A program made the position numbers and the translations under genes. A stretch of DNA of 64,000 nucleotides from Primulina eburnea (Eukaryota > Streptophyta > Magnoliopsida > Lamiales > Gesneriaceae), in contig NC_133105.1 in the NCBI RefSeq assembly GCF_022965805.1, forward strand, positions 6,262,001 through 6,326,000, read 5' to 3'. Of this stretch, positions 17,520 through 29,232 are shown in pieces (the first letter of the stretch is position 1; every line of letters starts with the position of its first letter). The notes beneath the pieces are model-generated. The model was not told where the DNA came from. It saw only the letters and a list, made by a program, of their open reading frames with translations, and ran no database searches.

Positions 17520-18700
17520 AAGTTATTTAGACAAAATATTACTCACAAGATCGAGCTGGTGAAAACATAAACAACAATTAGCTCGGTCTGACCAATTTTG
17601 ATATTTTGGTCATATATCTCAGCTCGGTTATTCACATAGAACGATTCGGTATGCATTACGAATATAAGAGAATGATATACAAATCATCTTCACAAGTAAA
17701 AATCTGAATCAGAACATAAAAATTTGATAAACCACGATGAATTTATTGGTTTTACACTAAATGAAGAACAAGTTCCAGATTACACATAGTATGATCAGGT
17801 CAAGTATATCTGTCTCATACAAATTTGGAATCAAGTGATTCATAATTTCATGGAAAGCTAAGAGAAAGAATTACAATTTTCATGTTTATCAGTTTGCCTA
17901 GAACTCGATGAATCAAGAATTATAATCAAAAGATATAACAAATTACTTGGAAAAACTTTGATCAAACCAACGACTCAAGCTAATAAGATCAGCTCAGTCA
18001 GACAAATTAGCTTAGCTCATATCAGATCATCTCAATTGGTCCATATCATCATAGTTTCAGAAAATGACCAAAACTACGAATTTGACTGTTGCAATATTAG
18101 AATCCGCATAAGTTTTTTCAAACGGTCATATCCTTATATCTAATGTTTATATCATTATTGGATGTCATAAATACAACATATTGAATATCAAATACAAGCT
18201 TTGGAGGAGGATTCAAAGCATGAGCAACTATATGATTAAATATCATCTATAATGAGAGCAACTCCAAAAAGAGAAGTCTTAATAGATATATCAGTTTAGT
18301 GAGAGTTTTTCTCTTGTGTGTGAGGATACATTTGAAAGATAAATACACTGTAATGTACTAAATTCTTACACTCAATCACTCACACATACACGAGAGTTGA
18401 GTTTCAAGATTTAGATGAGCAAGTCTTCACACGAAGATATTAAAGATTGTGTTTTTATTATTGATATAAGAGACATTAAACATTTTGCAGATTGTGATGT
18501 TGTGGCCTAGAATCTTGAGTGTACTAGTAGTTCGATTAGACAATATTTAAGTCCTAAGTTGAAGTTGATTTATATAAAGAGTTGTACTAATCAAAATCTT
18601 CTATTGATACCTTCCTAGATGGAAGAATTGGTGACGTGAGAGTTGTTAATATTCGAACATCAAAAAACAAACTTGTGTTTATTTACTTATTACATTTAAT
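17520..18700. repeat. Possible LTR-retrotransposon relic
   Basis: The sequence is less AT-rich than its surroundings. It contains a block of short repeats such as AGCTCGG and AGCTCAG, then a TATATAAAGAG...GGTGACG...CGAACATC-like tail, which resembles U5 regions of plant copia LTRs. No coding domain, no paired LTR and no boundaries could be found. This is a resemblance only. Confidence 0.3.
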
Positions 18701-19473
18701 TATTACTACTATTTTTAGTATGGATTGTTGAACTATTTTATATATATTTCAAATACCAAAATTTTGTATGCAAAGTGTTTGATAAAATGCTTCAACCAAA
18801 ACATTTTTATATATTCAACTTACATTATTTTAAATACTTTTCAAAATGTTTAATCAGTTTTAGCTCGATTATTTTGAGTTTCTTCAGTTTGTTTGTAAAT
18901 CAAACTCGATTTAATTTCTCGATGTTTAATATTTAAAAAATCCAGCTATTGTAACTCAATGCTTCTCCTCCAATTGATCGATCATATCATATATTTTATT
19001 TTTTCGTCTTAAAGTTTATGAGATCAATAGATCATACTATATTATTTAAGAAAAAAAAAGACAAATAACTTATTCTAACAACAAAACAATATTCTTATCA
19101 TTAAAAAACCAATATTATATAGCAATTTAATTCTTATTATAAACGCACAAAAAATATATTATTTATAAATTTTAATTTTTTGAATGTACTGTACAAAAAA
19201 AATGAATTTTTTTAACGATAAAATGTTTTTTTTTCTAATAGAAAGTAATTATTATGAATTAGTCTAATTGAAATTAAAAACAAGTAGTTTTGAAATTCAA
19301 AAACATATGATGGGAAAAGAGAAAATATCAATATCACATTTCAAAATTGTGTACAGAAATTAGCTAGCTAATGATATTTAACATCATTTAATATTTAAAT
19401 ATTAACAAATTTGTTTATTTTTAAGCTAATTAATTATATATAAATATTGAGTATTATAACCATCATATTGTAT
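18701..19473. other. AT-rich intergenic DNA, nothing recognised
   Basis: Long A and T runs; no frame, repeat boundary or motif that I can support. Confidence 0.5.
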
Positions 19474-19656
19474 GACAAAAACTTGTATGAGACGGTCTCA
19501 CGTATCGTATTTTGTGATACATATATCTTATTTGGGTCATCTATGAACAAGTATTACTTTTTATGCTAAGAGTATTACTTTTTATTATGAATATCGATAG
19601 AGTTGACCCGTCTCACAGATAAAGATTCATGAGACCGTCTCACAAGAGACCTACTC
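19474..19656 (-). mobile_element. MITE copy 3 (GAGACGG family), reverse orientation
   Basis: A 183 bp copy in reverse: it opens GACAAAAACTTGTATGAGAC and closes GAGACCTACTC. The flanks ATATTGTAT and CATATGTAT are similar but not identical, so any target duplication has decayed. Confidence 0.85.
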
Positions 19657-19917
19657 CATATGTATTATATGAAAATAAAAAAATATTAAATATATTTAAA
19701 AGATATCAATGATACAAAAATAAGTGAAGGAGAAAAATATATGTTGTTGGATTATATGAATAAAATGGAAAAGCATTTATTAAGTTTTAATGGGATACAT
19801 TTATAAATGAAATTAATAGGCGGGAGCATTTTGGTCATATTATTAAATTAAAAGTATAATGAATTGTGATCAATAAAACTTAGAGTTTAATTAACACTTT
19901 TTCAATATTTACATATT

Positions 19918-20099
19918 GAATGGGTCTCATGTGAGATCATCTCACGGATCTTAATTTGTGAGACATGTCAATCCTACCGATATTAACAACAGAAAGTAAT
20001 ATTCTTAGCATAAACAGTAATAATATTTCATGAATGACCTAAATAAAAATCAGTCTCACAAAATATGATCCGTGAGATTATCTCACCCAAATTTTTGTC
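19918..20099 (+). mobile_element. MITE copy 4 (GAGACGG family)
   Basis: A 182 bp copy with a perfect 9 bp target duplication TTACATATT (19909-19917 and 20100-20108). The terminal palindromes have some substitutions (GAGATCATCTCACGG), so it is older than copy 2. Confidence 0.87.
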
Positions 20100-20108
20100 T
20101 TACATATT

Positions 20109-21068
20109 ACATATTTATTTAACCACCTCCTCATATCTCGGAGAAGATAAATCTCATCACCTCCGAGTCTCCTATCAGATTGTTTCTCTAAGATTGGCTA
20201 TCTCTCGAGTTGATGCAGAGCTTGCGTCTGCGTATGATTGTTATTTGTTAGAGTCCACTTAAATCTTTCTTATCTGCCTAGTTAAAACAAGAGTCAAAAA
20301 CCGATAAGACAAATATATCATGTTTAGTTTTGATATATTGTTCACTTATCTTTTTCGTTTGTCATGTTTATCATTGAGGTGTCATTCATCTATTAGATCT
20401 ACAAATTTGATATGTTTCAATAGGAGAATGTCACCTCAGCAGTGAACATAGTAGATGGACATATTATCAAAACTATATCTTATGAATCCTATAATTACAA
20501 GTCTATCTATTCTAAAGGGCACCGTCTAGGATTACCTAAGTGTTGGACGGTCGCACATTGTCTCGTCTTTTAAAAAGTTGATATCTCTGGACATTATTTA
20601 AAAAATTGACCATCTAGAATGCTCAAAATTCGTCTAGACGACAGCTTAATGTAATATATAGATTTTTTTATTTTAATATTTTTTTAAAAATATTATTCGT
20701 TATATATTTAATCAATTTGTATCGGATAAACGTGGGTTCGGTATAGCTATTTAAAACACTGTGTAATACTGTCTATCTCCACGAATACATGCCAATCAAA
20801 TCAAGTCTGATGGAGGGCAATTGCGATTCCATGCCCAAAAGAGAGACACGTCTATAACTACAAATACACAACTACAATATTTTGACATATTCAAGTCATT
20901 CTCTTGGTTTTCATTTATATTAAAATCGTCATTTTTTTCTCCATGTTTTCTGAACTCCAGCTTAAGATCGAGGCTTTCGTCGAATTTCATTAATATAACG
21001 TAATGATTTTTTTTTCTTTTGTGTAATTAGTAAATTAGATGCAACGTTTACATACTTTTCAAAGGGAT
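20109..21068. other. Intergenic DNA, unassigned repeat-like patch
   Basis: No gene. At about 20515-20650 a patch with CACCGTCTAGG and TCGTCTAGACGA could be part of a repeat, since the two words are nearly inverted relative to each other. Its ends are not clear. Confidence 0.4.
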
Positions 21069-21077
21069 GTATAACAA

Positions 21078-21449
21078 GGCAAAAACTTGTATGAGACGGT
21101 CTAACGGGTCGTATTTTATGAGACATATTTTTTATTTGGGTCATCCATGAAAAAATATTACTTTTATGGTAAGAATATTACTTTTTAGAATGAGTCTCAT
21201 GTGAAACCGTCTCACGGATCTTAATCTGTGAGACGGGTCAATCATACTCATATTTACAATAAAAAGTAATACTCTTAGCATAAAAAGTAATATTTTTTCA
21301 TTGATGACCCAATAAGAAATCCGTCTCACAAATAAGACCTATGAGATCGTCTCACACAAGTTTTTGCTTACTTTTTATTTTGAATATCGGTAGATTTGAC
21401 CCGTCTCACAAATAAAAATTCGTGAGACCGTCTCACAAAAGACCTACTC
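21078..21449 (-). mobile_element. MITE copy 5, interrupted by copy 6
   Basis: A reverse-oriented copy of the GAGACGG MITE split by a younger copy. Its outer ends are GGCAAAAACTTGTATG and GACCTACTC. A perfect 9 bp target duplication GTATAACAA flanks the whole (21069-21077 and 21450-21458). The two halves together make about one normal element length. Confidence 0.9.
21188..21367 (+). mobile_element. MITE copy 6, nested inside copy 5
   Basis: A complete, well-preserved forward copy (GAATGAGTCTCATG to CAAGTTTTTGC). It sits in the conserved TTACTTTTTA segment of copy 5. That word appears on both sides (21178-21187 and 21368-21377), giving a 9-10 bp target duplication made from MITE sequence. Confidence 0.9.
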
Positions 21450-21773
21450 GTATAACAATATAATTTTGATATCATCCCCAATATACAGACTTATTTGTAT
21501 TCTCTTATCTTATTGTTATCTAATTCATTCAAAAAATAGTTGAAACTTTCTGGAGACTTAGACGTCCATGTTCATCCTCGCAGCACACACCGGAAGGGAC
21601 GAATCTGTTTTAAGGACACTGTATTTTCATACAGGTCTCGGTTTGATTTAATTTGCGTTGTCCTGCTGTTTTGTTTATTGCAATACTAGTTCTCTTTTAC
21701 TTGTACCTTTCTGTTTGTGCGTATACATTTGTATACGTTTTGCTTAACAATTTTTACTTTCGAGCACATATCG

Positions 21774-21774
<1 letters not shown>

Positions 21775-21818
<44 letters not shown>
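21775..21818. repeat. (TAA)n microsatellite
   Basis: About 14 TAA units, uninterrupted. Confidence 0.95.
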
Positions 21819-21819
<1 letters not shown>

Positions 21820-22239
21820 GACATCATCCCAGTATTTCGGCTAAAATCAGAATAAACGTACAAAAGAAAATTTCAATTTCTTGTAACAAGATCAAAGTTT
21901 GAATAATTTGAGGACTTAGGAAGTATTTATAATTACAAAAAAAAAAAAATTTGATTATTCACTTTTAGCTTTAAAAAATAAGTTTTTAGTGTTTTTTAAC
22001 TACAAATTGTTTCTTAATTCTGGTCAAATTAAGTAAAATTCCAATGGAGGTCTCATGCTCATTCTGATTCTATAAAAGTGATTATGATTTGATAATTAAA
22101 AGAAATTTCTTTCTCAATATTTTTACTTAATCTAAAATTGTCATGTACATCCATTCAAATAAATGAAGAGAAAGAAGGAAGAGTTCTCTAGTAAGGTATT
22201 TTAATCATTTATTAAGAAATTAGGATGGGTATAACTTAT

Positions 22240-22378
22240 TGTAGGATCGAGTGCTTACCACTTTACCAATAGCTATTACTAGTGGTAATGGTGCAACTCA
22301 AATCTTTTAAACCGCACAACAACTCAAGCATCACGGTTCGATCGCTCTACCAAACATGGACAATTATTGCACCCAACA
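22240..22378. mobile_element. 139 bp solo-LTR-like element with 5 bp duplication
   Basis: It starts TGTAGGATCGAG and ends CACCCAACA, so it has TG...CA ends. It is bounded by a perfect 5 bp duplication CTTAT (22235-22239 and 22379-22383). These are the marks of LTR-retrotransposon integration. The length suggests the LTR of a TRIM or SMART type element left alone after recombination. There is no coding capacity. Confidence 0.65.
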
Positions 22379-22478
22379 CTTATGTATCAATATTTCACTT
22401 TAAAAATAATTTCATTTTATTTTCAAACACTATCAACTTTTGATTTTATCCACTTTTCATAATCTATAATTTTTATAA

Positions 22479-22658
22479 GACAAAAACTTATGTGAGACAA
22501 TCTCACGCGTCGTATTTTGTAAAACAGATATCTTATTTAGTTAATCCATGAAAAAAAAATTACTTTTTATGCTAAGAGTATTATTTTTTATTATGAATAT
22601 CAGTATGATTAATCTATCTCACAGATAAAGATTTGTGAGACCGTAAAGAAACCTACTC
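22479..22658 (-). mobile_element. MITE copy 7 (GAGACGG family), reverse
   Basis: A 180 bp copy opening GACAAAAACTTATGTGAGAC and closing AACCTACTC. The flanks TTTTTATAA and TTTTTATCA match at 8 of 9 positions. A few bases of the right palindrome are lost (GAGACCGTAAAG). Confidence 0.85.
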
Positions 22659-22880
22659 TTTTTATCATTTTCAAAAAGCATAATTTATTTTAAGAAAATT
22701 CTCTTAAAACTCTATCTAGACCAAATGAGAAGATACTTTTCTTTTTAAAAGCATACATTCTCTAATCGATCCCCTTGTTATCGGTTTGAAAAAAAAAAAA
22801 CAAACGAACAACTCTCTATTTATTTATTTGTTATATTGCATTTATAAAACAAAATAGAGTGGGGACCACACGCTGTAAAT

Positions 22881-22886
22881 AAATAA

Positions 22887-22951
<65 letters not shown>
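22881..22951. repeat. (AAAT)n then (TA)n microsatellite
   Basis: Four AAAT units run into about 30 TA units. Confidence 0.95.
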
Positions 22952-22955
<4 letters not shown>

Positions 22956-23067
22956 TATTTATCATTTGGCACACTAAACGAGGTGGATAGATCATGTTAA
23001 GACTTCTCCCAACTTATCAGAGCCGAATTTTATATTGCCAAAGGTCCGAGATTATGTTAAACAAAAA

Positions 23068-23330
23068 AATTAATGTGAAATAATTTTAATAGTCAATTTT
23101 ATGAGATAAATATTTTATTTAGATCATTCATAAAAATATTATTTTTTATGTAAAAAAATATTAGTTTTTATTATAAATATAATCAAATTTGACATATCTC
23201 ACATATAAAGTTTAATGATATCGTCTCATAAGAGATTTACTCAATATTAAAATAGAACAATTTAAAAAACGCAAAAAAATTTGAGATGGTCTCACGAGTC
23301 AATTTTGTAAAAAAGATCTAGCTCCAAAAT
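23068..23330 (-). mobile_element. Decayed MITE relic plus a truncated end
   Basis: 23068-23242 keeps the reverse order of family words (TTATTTAGATCATTCAT, then CATATCTCACATATAAAG and CGTCTCATAAGAG). At 23270-23330 a second fragment, TTTGAGATGGTCTCACGAG, is only one element end. Confidence 0.55.
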
Positions 23331-23659
23331 GGAAAAAAAAAAAACCAATAATATAATCAAATATGTCGATCAAAAATAAAATCCACTATTTAAAAAAAAA
23401 TCAAAACATAAGTGTTTGGAGATAGGATTCTCTAAATCCTAACTAAATGAATTCTTGTTATTCGATTGAGTTATCTGGCTTTCCTTCGTGTGGCCATTCT
23501 CTTGTTAGTCTTTCCTTCTTGTGGCTGCATATGGTGTTTTTTTTTTCCCCTCTTCTAGGTCTTGTGTATTAGAATCCTTAAAAGCATTTTTTCCTCGTCC
23601 AAAAAATCGCGCATATCTGTTTTCATAACCGCGTCACGTTGGGACGATCAGTTTTACTG

Positions 23660-24510
23660 CCCAGCGCGCGATAAATTATGTGGGGAACCAAAAGTTACAA
23701 CAGTACAATCATTTAGTTTCTCATATAATCCAGGTTGAAGAAGTCATCCAAATTTTGGTTGAAAGCCAACGAAAAATCATATTGAATTACACTACTTCAA
23801 TCCTCCCCAACATCCCGCATAACAAAAGCATCCTCAACAACCTGTTAAACCTTCACAAAATACAAGACCTTCTATGCTTCCGAGTTTCAAACAATCTGAG
23901 AGCTAGTCGAATCTTGAAGATATGCTTGCAAAATACATAGCTGGAAATGAGATGAGATAGCAAAATCACGACGTTATGATGCAAAGGGTAGAAATACAAT
24001 TGATGCAGTTGGCAAACCAATTTGCTACACGAGCTCCAGGCTCATTGCCTAGGGACATAAAAAATTCCAAAGGGTGTCAATGTCATCACAGTGGCCACAC
24101 AATTGGAGAATGAGGATAATTATGTTGATGTTGAAGGAACTTACCAAGAGAAAGTGTCATATAAGGAGAAGGACGATAATGCAAGAGAGAAAGCTAAGTA
24201 TCTAGACTATATGGTTAATAATGATATTGGCATCAATTCTCTACCATTTTCCCAAAACAAAGCAGCTGCAACTAGATAATCAATTTTCAAAATTTATTGA
24301 GATCTTTAAGAAGTTACACATAAATATCCCGTTTGCAGAAGCTTGAGCTCAAATGTCCTCTTATGCGAAATTTTTGAAAGAGATTTTATCAAACAAGAGG
24401 AAACTAGTAGGCTTTGAGACGGTTAAGCTTTCAGAGTAATGCTTTGCAATTTTACAAAATATGGATCCGAGATGGGTCACGTTTAAAAGTATCCCAAGAG
24501 CATGTGTATA
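23660..24510 (+). pseudogene. Decayed gypsy-type gag/pol fragment
   Basis: Reading across frames gives stretches typical of the gag end of plant gypsy elements. The first resembles SMLPSFKQSES...LEDMLAKYIAG. It is followed by QLMQLANQFATRAPGSLPR. Near 24250-24440 come FIEIFKKLHINIPFAEA and MSSYAKFLKEILSNKRKL, which precede the protease in Athila/Tat-type gypsy polyproteins. Several stops and frame changes separate the pieces, so the copy is dead. LTRs were not found. The family assignment is from recognised sequence flavour, not a search. Confidence 0.75.
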
Positions 24511-25418
24511 TCGAGTTGCATTTAGAATTCATCATAATGACACAAAAAATAACTAGACGAATTTGAAATTTATTGTCAAGTAGACTTTCTTAAACAAACC
24601 AACGAAATTATTACGAATTTGAAATAACTAATTTTGCATCACGTCCGAATTCATATCGATAACTAAAAAATAATTAATTGAGATTTGAAATTCATTCTGT
24701 TTTGTAAAACAAACAAATAAACTTGTTAATTAGTTTTGCATCACGCCCCCATTCTACCCTTGCTCCTATAGAGAAGAGGAAAATATAAGAACTTTTTCGT
24801 AGTATTGTCATATTATGTACTTTCTAATACCTGTGAATGCATGCAAATCTCCGGATTATTTCATCCTACCCCTGCAGGCACTGCATCCAAGGGCCAGAAT
24901 TTTTTATTTTTTTTTAATTTTTTTTCCCCATGAGGTGGAATCTCAACCACTCATATGGGGTGTGGGCACTGCCCCCACACCCATAATCGAACTAACCCAA
25001 ATCTCCCTCTATCAGCAGTTACTTGGAAGTCAACAATATTGAAAAATAAGCAGTATCGTCCACAAAAAGATCTGTGATTTGAAACAAATTAAAACAGAGA
25101 CATCGATTTTGGGAAGAGGAAGAGGCTGCCTTTTGAATCCCTTGAACGATTTATTTATTTTTTAAAAAAAAAATTTGTGTTAGTTGATTTTTTTATTTTA
25201 TTTTAAGGTATTTGTATAAGATAAATTGTGGAAAATAATTATTGTGCCCTGTAGAATATTATTCCCTCTTTCTGGAAATATCCCACAAATTAAATGGCAT
25301 CTAAGTAAGTTCCAATGTCAAATTATCAAATTCTGATGACCTGAGATTTTCCGACCAAAATCGGACCAAAATTACCAAAAAAATTAAATATACATGATAA
25401 AGACTGTAATTTAACTAT
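24511..25418. other. Intergenic, possibly further retroelement remains
   Basis: No gene. A patch at 24890-25080 is richer in GC (GGGTGTGGGCACTGCCCCC, then CAGTTACTTGG) and could belong to the retroelement to its left, but it has no identifiable ends. Confidence 0.35.
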
Positions 25419-25597
25419 GAGTAGGTCTTTTATGAGACGTCTCACGAATCTTTATCTGTGAGACGGGTCAACCTACCGATATTCACAATAAAAAGTAATA
25501 CTCTTACCATAAAAAGTAATATTTTTTCATAGATGACCCAAATAAGATATCTATCTCATAAAATACGATTCATGATACTGTTTCACAAAAATTTTTG
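25419..25597 (+). mobile_element. MITE copy 8 (GAGACGG family)
   Basis: A 179 bp copy opening GAGTAGGTCTTTTATGAGAC. One base pair is lost in the left palindrome (GAGACGTCTCACG), and the right end is altered (ACTGTTTCACAAAAATTTTTG). No exact target duplication. Confidence 0.8.
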
Positions 25598-25888
25598 ATT
25601 TTAATTATATATCAGACTAAAAATTATAAGATGAGAAATATAATAAATGGACTAAAAAACAATTTACTCTTAAAAAAATATGGTATAATATACGTTGTGG
25701 CCCAACTAAAAAACAAGTTTTTTGTTACTTGGGTCAGATTAACTGATAACTGGGCTTCTTCCATTTTCGTTTATTAACCCAATTATTTTATGCCATATGG
25801 ACATGAGAGCAAGACATATTTTTTAAGGAAGGTTATTTAGAATATAAATCTCTCGATCCACTTACCTGCACACATAACTTAAGTAATA

Positions 25889-26218
25889 CTAGTGTACCGA
25901 CGCACACATAGCCTGTTTGTATAATATTTTTATAATTCATTTGGTTTATATTTAAATGATGATCAAAATATAATTATAAGAAATAATGAGTGATTATATT
26001 GTAGTTTTGATATATGAATTAAAAAAATAAATAGAAAAAAAGTAAAATAAAATACAAAAGTAAGAATTGAACATACAATTTGATGTTTAGGAAACAAATA
26101 TTTTATCAACTAAGCTATATGTGACTTGCATTAAAGTTTTAACACTTTGTTAATATATATAATTATTAAAACAGACTATGTCACCAAAATTTGGTCTCCA
26201 ACTTAATAATATAGTATA
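25889..26218 (-). mobile_element. Helitron-like element, older copy
   Basis: The left edge is CTAG next to an imperfect GTGT/ACAC hairpin. The right edge reads CTTAATAATATAGTATA, the same terminal motif as the 5' end of the Helitron at 12344-12614 (CTTAATAGATAGTATAG). Length is about 330 bp. The exact 5' TC is lost, so ends are approximate. Confidence 0.45.
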
Positions 26219-26438
26219 TATATTTATATATACAAATTCCAAGAATTTGATTGGAAGTAAAATAGAGGTTTTCTAAGACATAAAAACATATATTTTAAAA
26301 AATGTTCAAATATACCGCTTAGTGCTGAGGATATGACAATGTTTAAAAAATGTTCAAATATACCGATTATAAATCCTTATCTTGTCTAACGTTTGACTTA
26401 AGTCATAAGGATGATTAATGTTAGGTTAATCCCAATAG

Positions 26439-27050
26439 GATTTTTATCCCGAAAGACTTGTTTTTTGTGTAGTGAAACCTCATGAGTTTATAAGTAACTC
26501 TTTATCAGTTTTATTATTTAATATATGACAATTGTAACATACGGTCCGTTGAGAAGCCAACATTTGCAGTGATTTACTTTAACGATTTTCACTCACTTTT
26601 CAGTGTGCATGCATCATACACCTTAATCTAATCTATAACTGTAATTATCGACATTGAACCAATGATATCCCTTTTCAAAGTCGTCACTTTTGCTACGACG
26701 ACTCTCAACGAGAGCACAAATTTTATTTTATAAACACAAAAGTTGTTCCATCCACATTGTCGGCCTCTTGAAAAGCCGAAGCCCACCCCAGCTCACTTTA
26801 GACGACTTTCATTGACCTTTTAGTATTAAGTACATGCTTCATACACCTTAATCCACGTTATAATTGCAATTGTCGATACTGATCCGATGATATCTTTTTT
26901 CTAGGTCGTCATTTCCACTACTCGATTCTCAACGAGAATAATAATGCTATGTTATAAACCCAAGATGTTTTTCATCCCAAAATGCTTGTCTATTGAGGGT
27001 ATAACATCACGTTTATAAATCATTTTTTATTAGTTTTGTTATTCATCGTC
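26439..27050. repeat. Diverged duplicated blocks
   Basis: Two blocks are each present twice. GATTTTCACTCACTTTTCAG...CATACACCTTAATC occurs at about 26579-26740 and again, changed, at 26800-26945. A TTTTATCCCGAAAGACTTG-type block at 26449 recurs at 26973 as TTTTCATCCCAAAATGCTTG. The order is A B B' A', so this is not a simple tandem duplication. No coding signal. Confidence 0.6.
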
Positions 27051-28069
27051 AGAAAATTATAACAATTAATATATTGTACCATTATATCCTTCTATATATA
27101 TTTATCATCCTTATATTATGTATTTTCCATCATCTTATTCACTAGCCATGAAGTAGCTGTGTATATATTCGAAACTTTTATTTTTAATACCTATCCTTGA
27201 ACTTTGTTAGTTAAATTTTAGAAGTAATTAATTGAAAACAACAAATTATGTAATTGTTGATTATTTTATATCTCCCCACTTTTTAAAATTCCCGGTTTAT
27301 TTAAATAACAAAAGTACGTAATTCACAATTCCCATTGCCTTCTGATAGGAGACCATTCACAAAGAAGACGAAACCATTAAAAAAGAACTGAAAGAAATTA
27401 TCAAAAAAAGGGAAAATAGAAAACTTTACACCTTCCATTAAAGCAAAGTCTTTGGAAAACTTTGGGTATTCGTGTATAAATCTGTATGTATAAATATACA
27501 GAAATATATAATACATAAAATATAAAAGTTGGAAATTGTCAACAAAGTGATCAGATACCAAATATAACGTCAATAAAGTGCACTAAAAAGACTAAACAAA
27601 AGAAAATTCTTGAAATTTCTGCCTTTTTCCTTTCCCAAATTTCGAAAACTCGGCTGTTAAGCAACACAAAAACACACTCTTCTTAAAGTGTCTTTATCTC
27701 TTGATTCCCATAAATTTCACTTTCTTTCTTTATTTGCTGTATATCGATCTTTTAAAATATATCATATATGTATGCAGTTGTGCACGCACCTTAATTAATT
27801 ACTTCTACTACTTCTTGACAATATTTAATAAGTTTGAAAATTGACGATATTTGAGGGATTTTACATTGTGATTTTTAAGGAAAATGGAAAGTAATTTTTA
27901 AAAACAAATAGTTATTGGATTGTTATAGTGTCAAATATTCTTGTAAGAAATTTGAGTCCTTTAGTATTGAATTTTCGTAAATACATTTCGTAAGATAATT
28001 CTATATCATATCTATGGTGGACAAGCCAGCATTACAATATTATATCATGTTAGACAACTAACTTGTTCA
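27051..28069. other. AT-rich intergenic DNA, nothing recognised
   Basis: The longest open frame here (about 90 codons on the - strand near 27300-27570) is rich in Phe, Tyr and Ile, as expected of AT-rich noncoding sequence, and has no recognisable domain. Confidence 0.5.
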
Positions 28070-28318
28070 ATTTTTGTTTTTGGTCGATTGGATTTTCAAA
28101 ATTTGATGTTAGTTTTCAGTCATTTTGATCCAATTGTAGATGCGACATCTAAAAATTCTAACGTTACATCAAAATTTTTCGACTTATCAGATGTCATGTC
28201 AGTAATTAAACAAAAATAGTCTAAAATTAAAAGTTAGTGTATCAAGTTAATAGACCAAAATCTAAAATTAATTAAACAAGTTACCAAAAAATTTAATTTT
28301 CCTAGGGGACACCCTCAC
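28070..28318. repeat. Dispersed repeat R2, copy a
   Basis: The words TTTTGGTC...CCAATTG...GTGACAT/GCGACATCT...GACTTATCAGATGTCATGTCAGTAATT...GACCAAAATC...TTTAATTTTCC occur in the same order again at about 35365-35668. It is probably a short non-autonomous DNA element; ends are not exact. Confidence 0.45.
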
Positions 28319-28779
28319 ATATTGTGCGATGAATAGATTGAAAAGCTTGAGATTTAGTATCCTCTACCTTTTTTCCCTTGCATGATTGTCTCTATCACTA
28401 TGTTTAAATAATTTATATAATCCAAATTAATAAATTTTTTTTATAATATTAGAACGAGTTTGTGCATCAATCTACGATGCACGTGCAGCATCGTGGTCAC
28501 GTGCCACTCTCAACAAAAAAGACAAGAAAATTATACTTTATGTGTACACAAAACTAGGGTTAGGGTTGTTCTTTAGTAGTATAATGATGATGATGATACC
28601 AAATCATTAAACCAACAAGATTTATTAATAATCTAAAATTCCTACCAAATTCCCATTCTTCATTTTCTTTCTTACCATTTATATTTAAAAAAATATTTAG
28701 CTACTAAGGATCTTAAACTTGCTTTGAAATGTTATGTTGTTTTGAGAAAGAAATTAACAATTTAAAGACTACTTATAAA

Positions 28780-28959
28780 CACAAAAACACATGTCAGATT
28801 GTCTTACAAGTCAATTTTGTGAGACAGATTTTTAATCCGACTCAACTCATGACAATATTATTTTTTATGCAAAAATATTGTTTTTCACTACAAATATGTA
28901 CCAGGTCAACTCGTCTCACAGATACAGATCCGTGAAATCGTATCAGAAGAGACCAATAT
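28780..28959 (+). mobile_element. MITE copy 9, divergent subtype
   Basis: About 180 bp, with only part of the family words kept (GTGAGACAGATTTTTAATCC, CGTCTCACAGATACAGATC). It has a perfect 9-10 bp target duplication TACTTATAAA (28770-28779 and 28960-28968). The good duplication with a divergent interior suggests a related subfamily rather than a simply old copy. Confidence 0.75.
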
Positions 28960-29040
28960 ACTTATAAAAATGAGATTTTTAAAAAGCACCTGGGATATTT
29001 ATAAAATTTGATTGGGAACATTTATTAACAATATATTAAT

Positions 29041-29223
29041 GAAAAGGTCTCTTGTGAGACGGTCTCACGAATTTTTATCTGTGAGACGGGTCAACCCTAC
29101 CGATATTCACAATAAAAAGTAATACTTTTAGCATAAAAATTAATATTTTTTCATGGATGATCCAAATAAAAAATCGGTCTCACAAAATACGATCCGTGTG
29201 ACCGTCTCACACAAGTTTTTGCC
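29041..29223 (+). mobile_element. MITE copy 10 (GAGACGG family)
   Basis: A 183 bp copy, close to consensus, opening GAAAAGGTCTCTTGTGAGAC and closing CACAAGTTTTTGCC. It has a perfect 9 bp target duplication TATATTAAT (29032-29040 and 29224-29232). Confidence 0.92.
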
Positions 29224-29232
29224 TATATTAAT

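Noticed and set aside
22240..22378. tRNA-like words (GGTTCGATCGCTCTACC)
   Set aside because: The segment is bounded by TG...CA ends and a 5 bp duplication, and no cloverleaf can be drawn. It is better explained as an LTR-like element.
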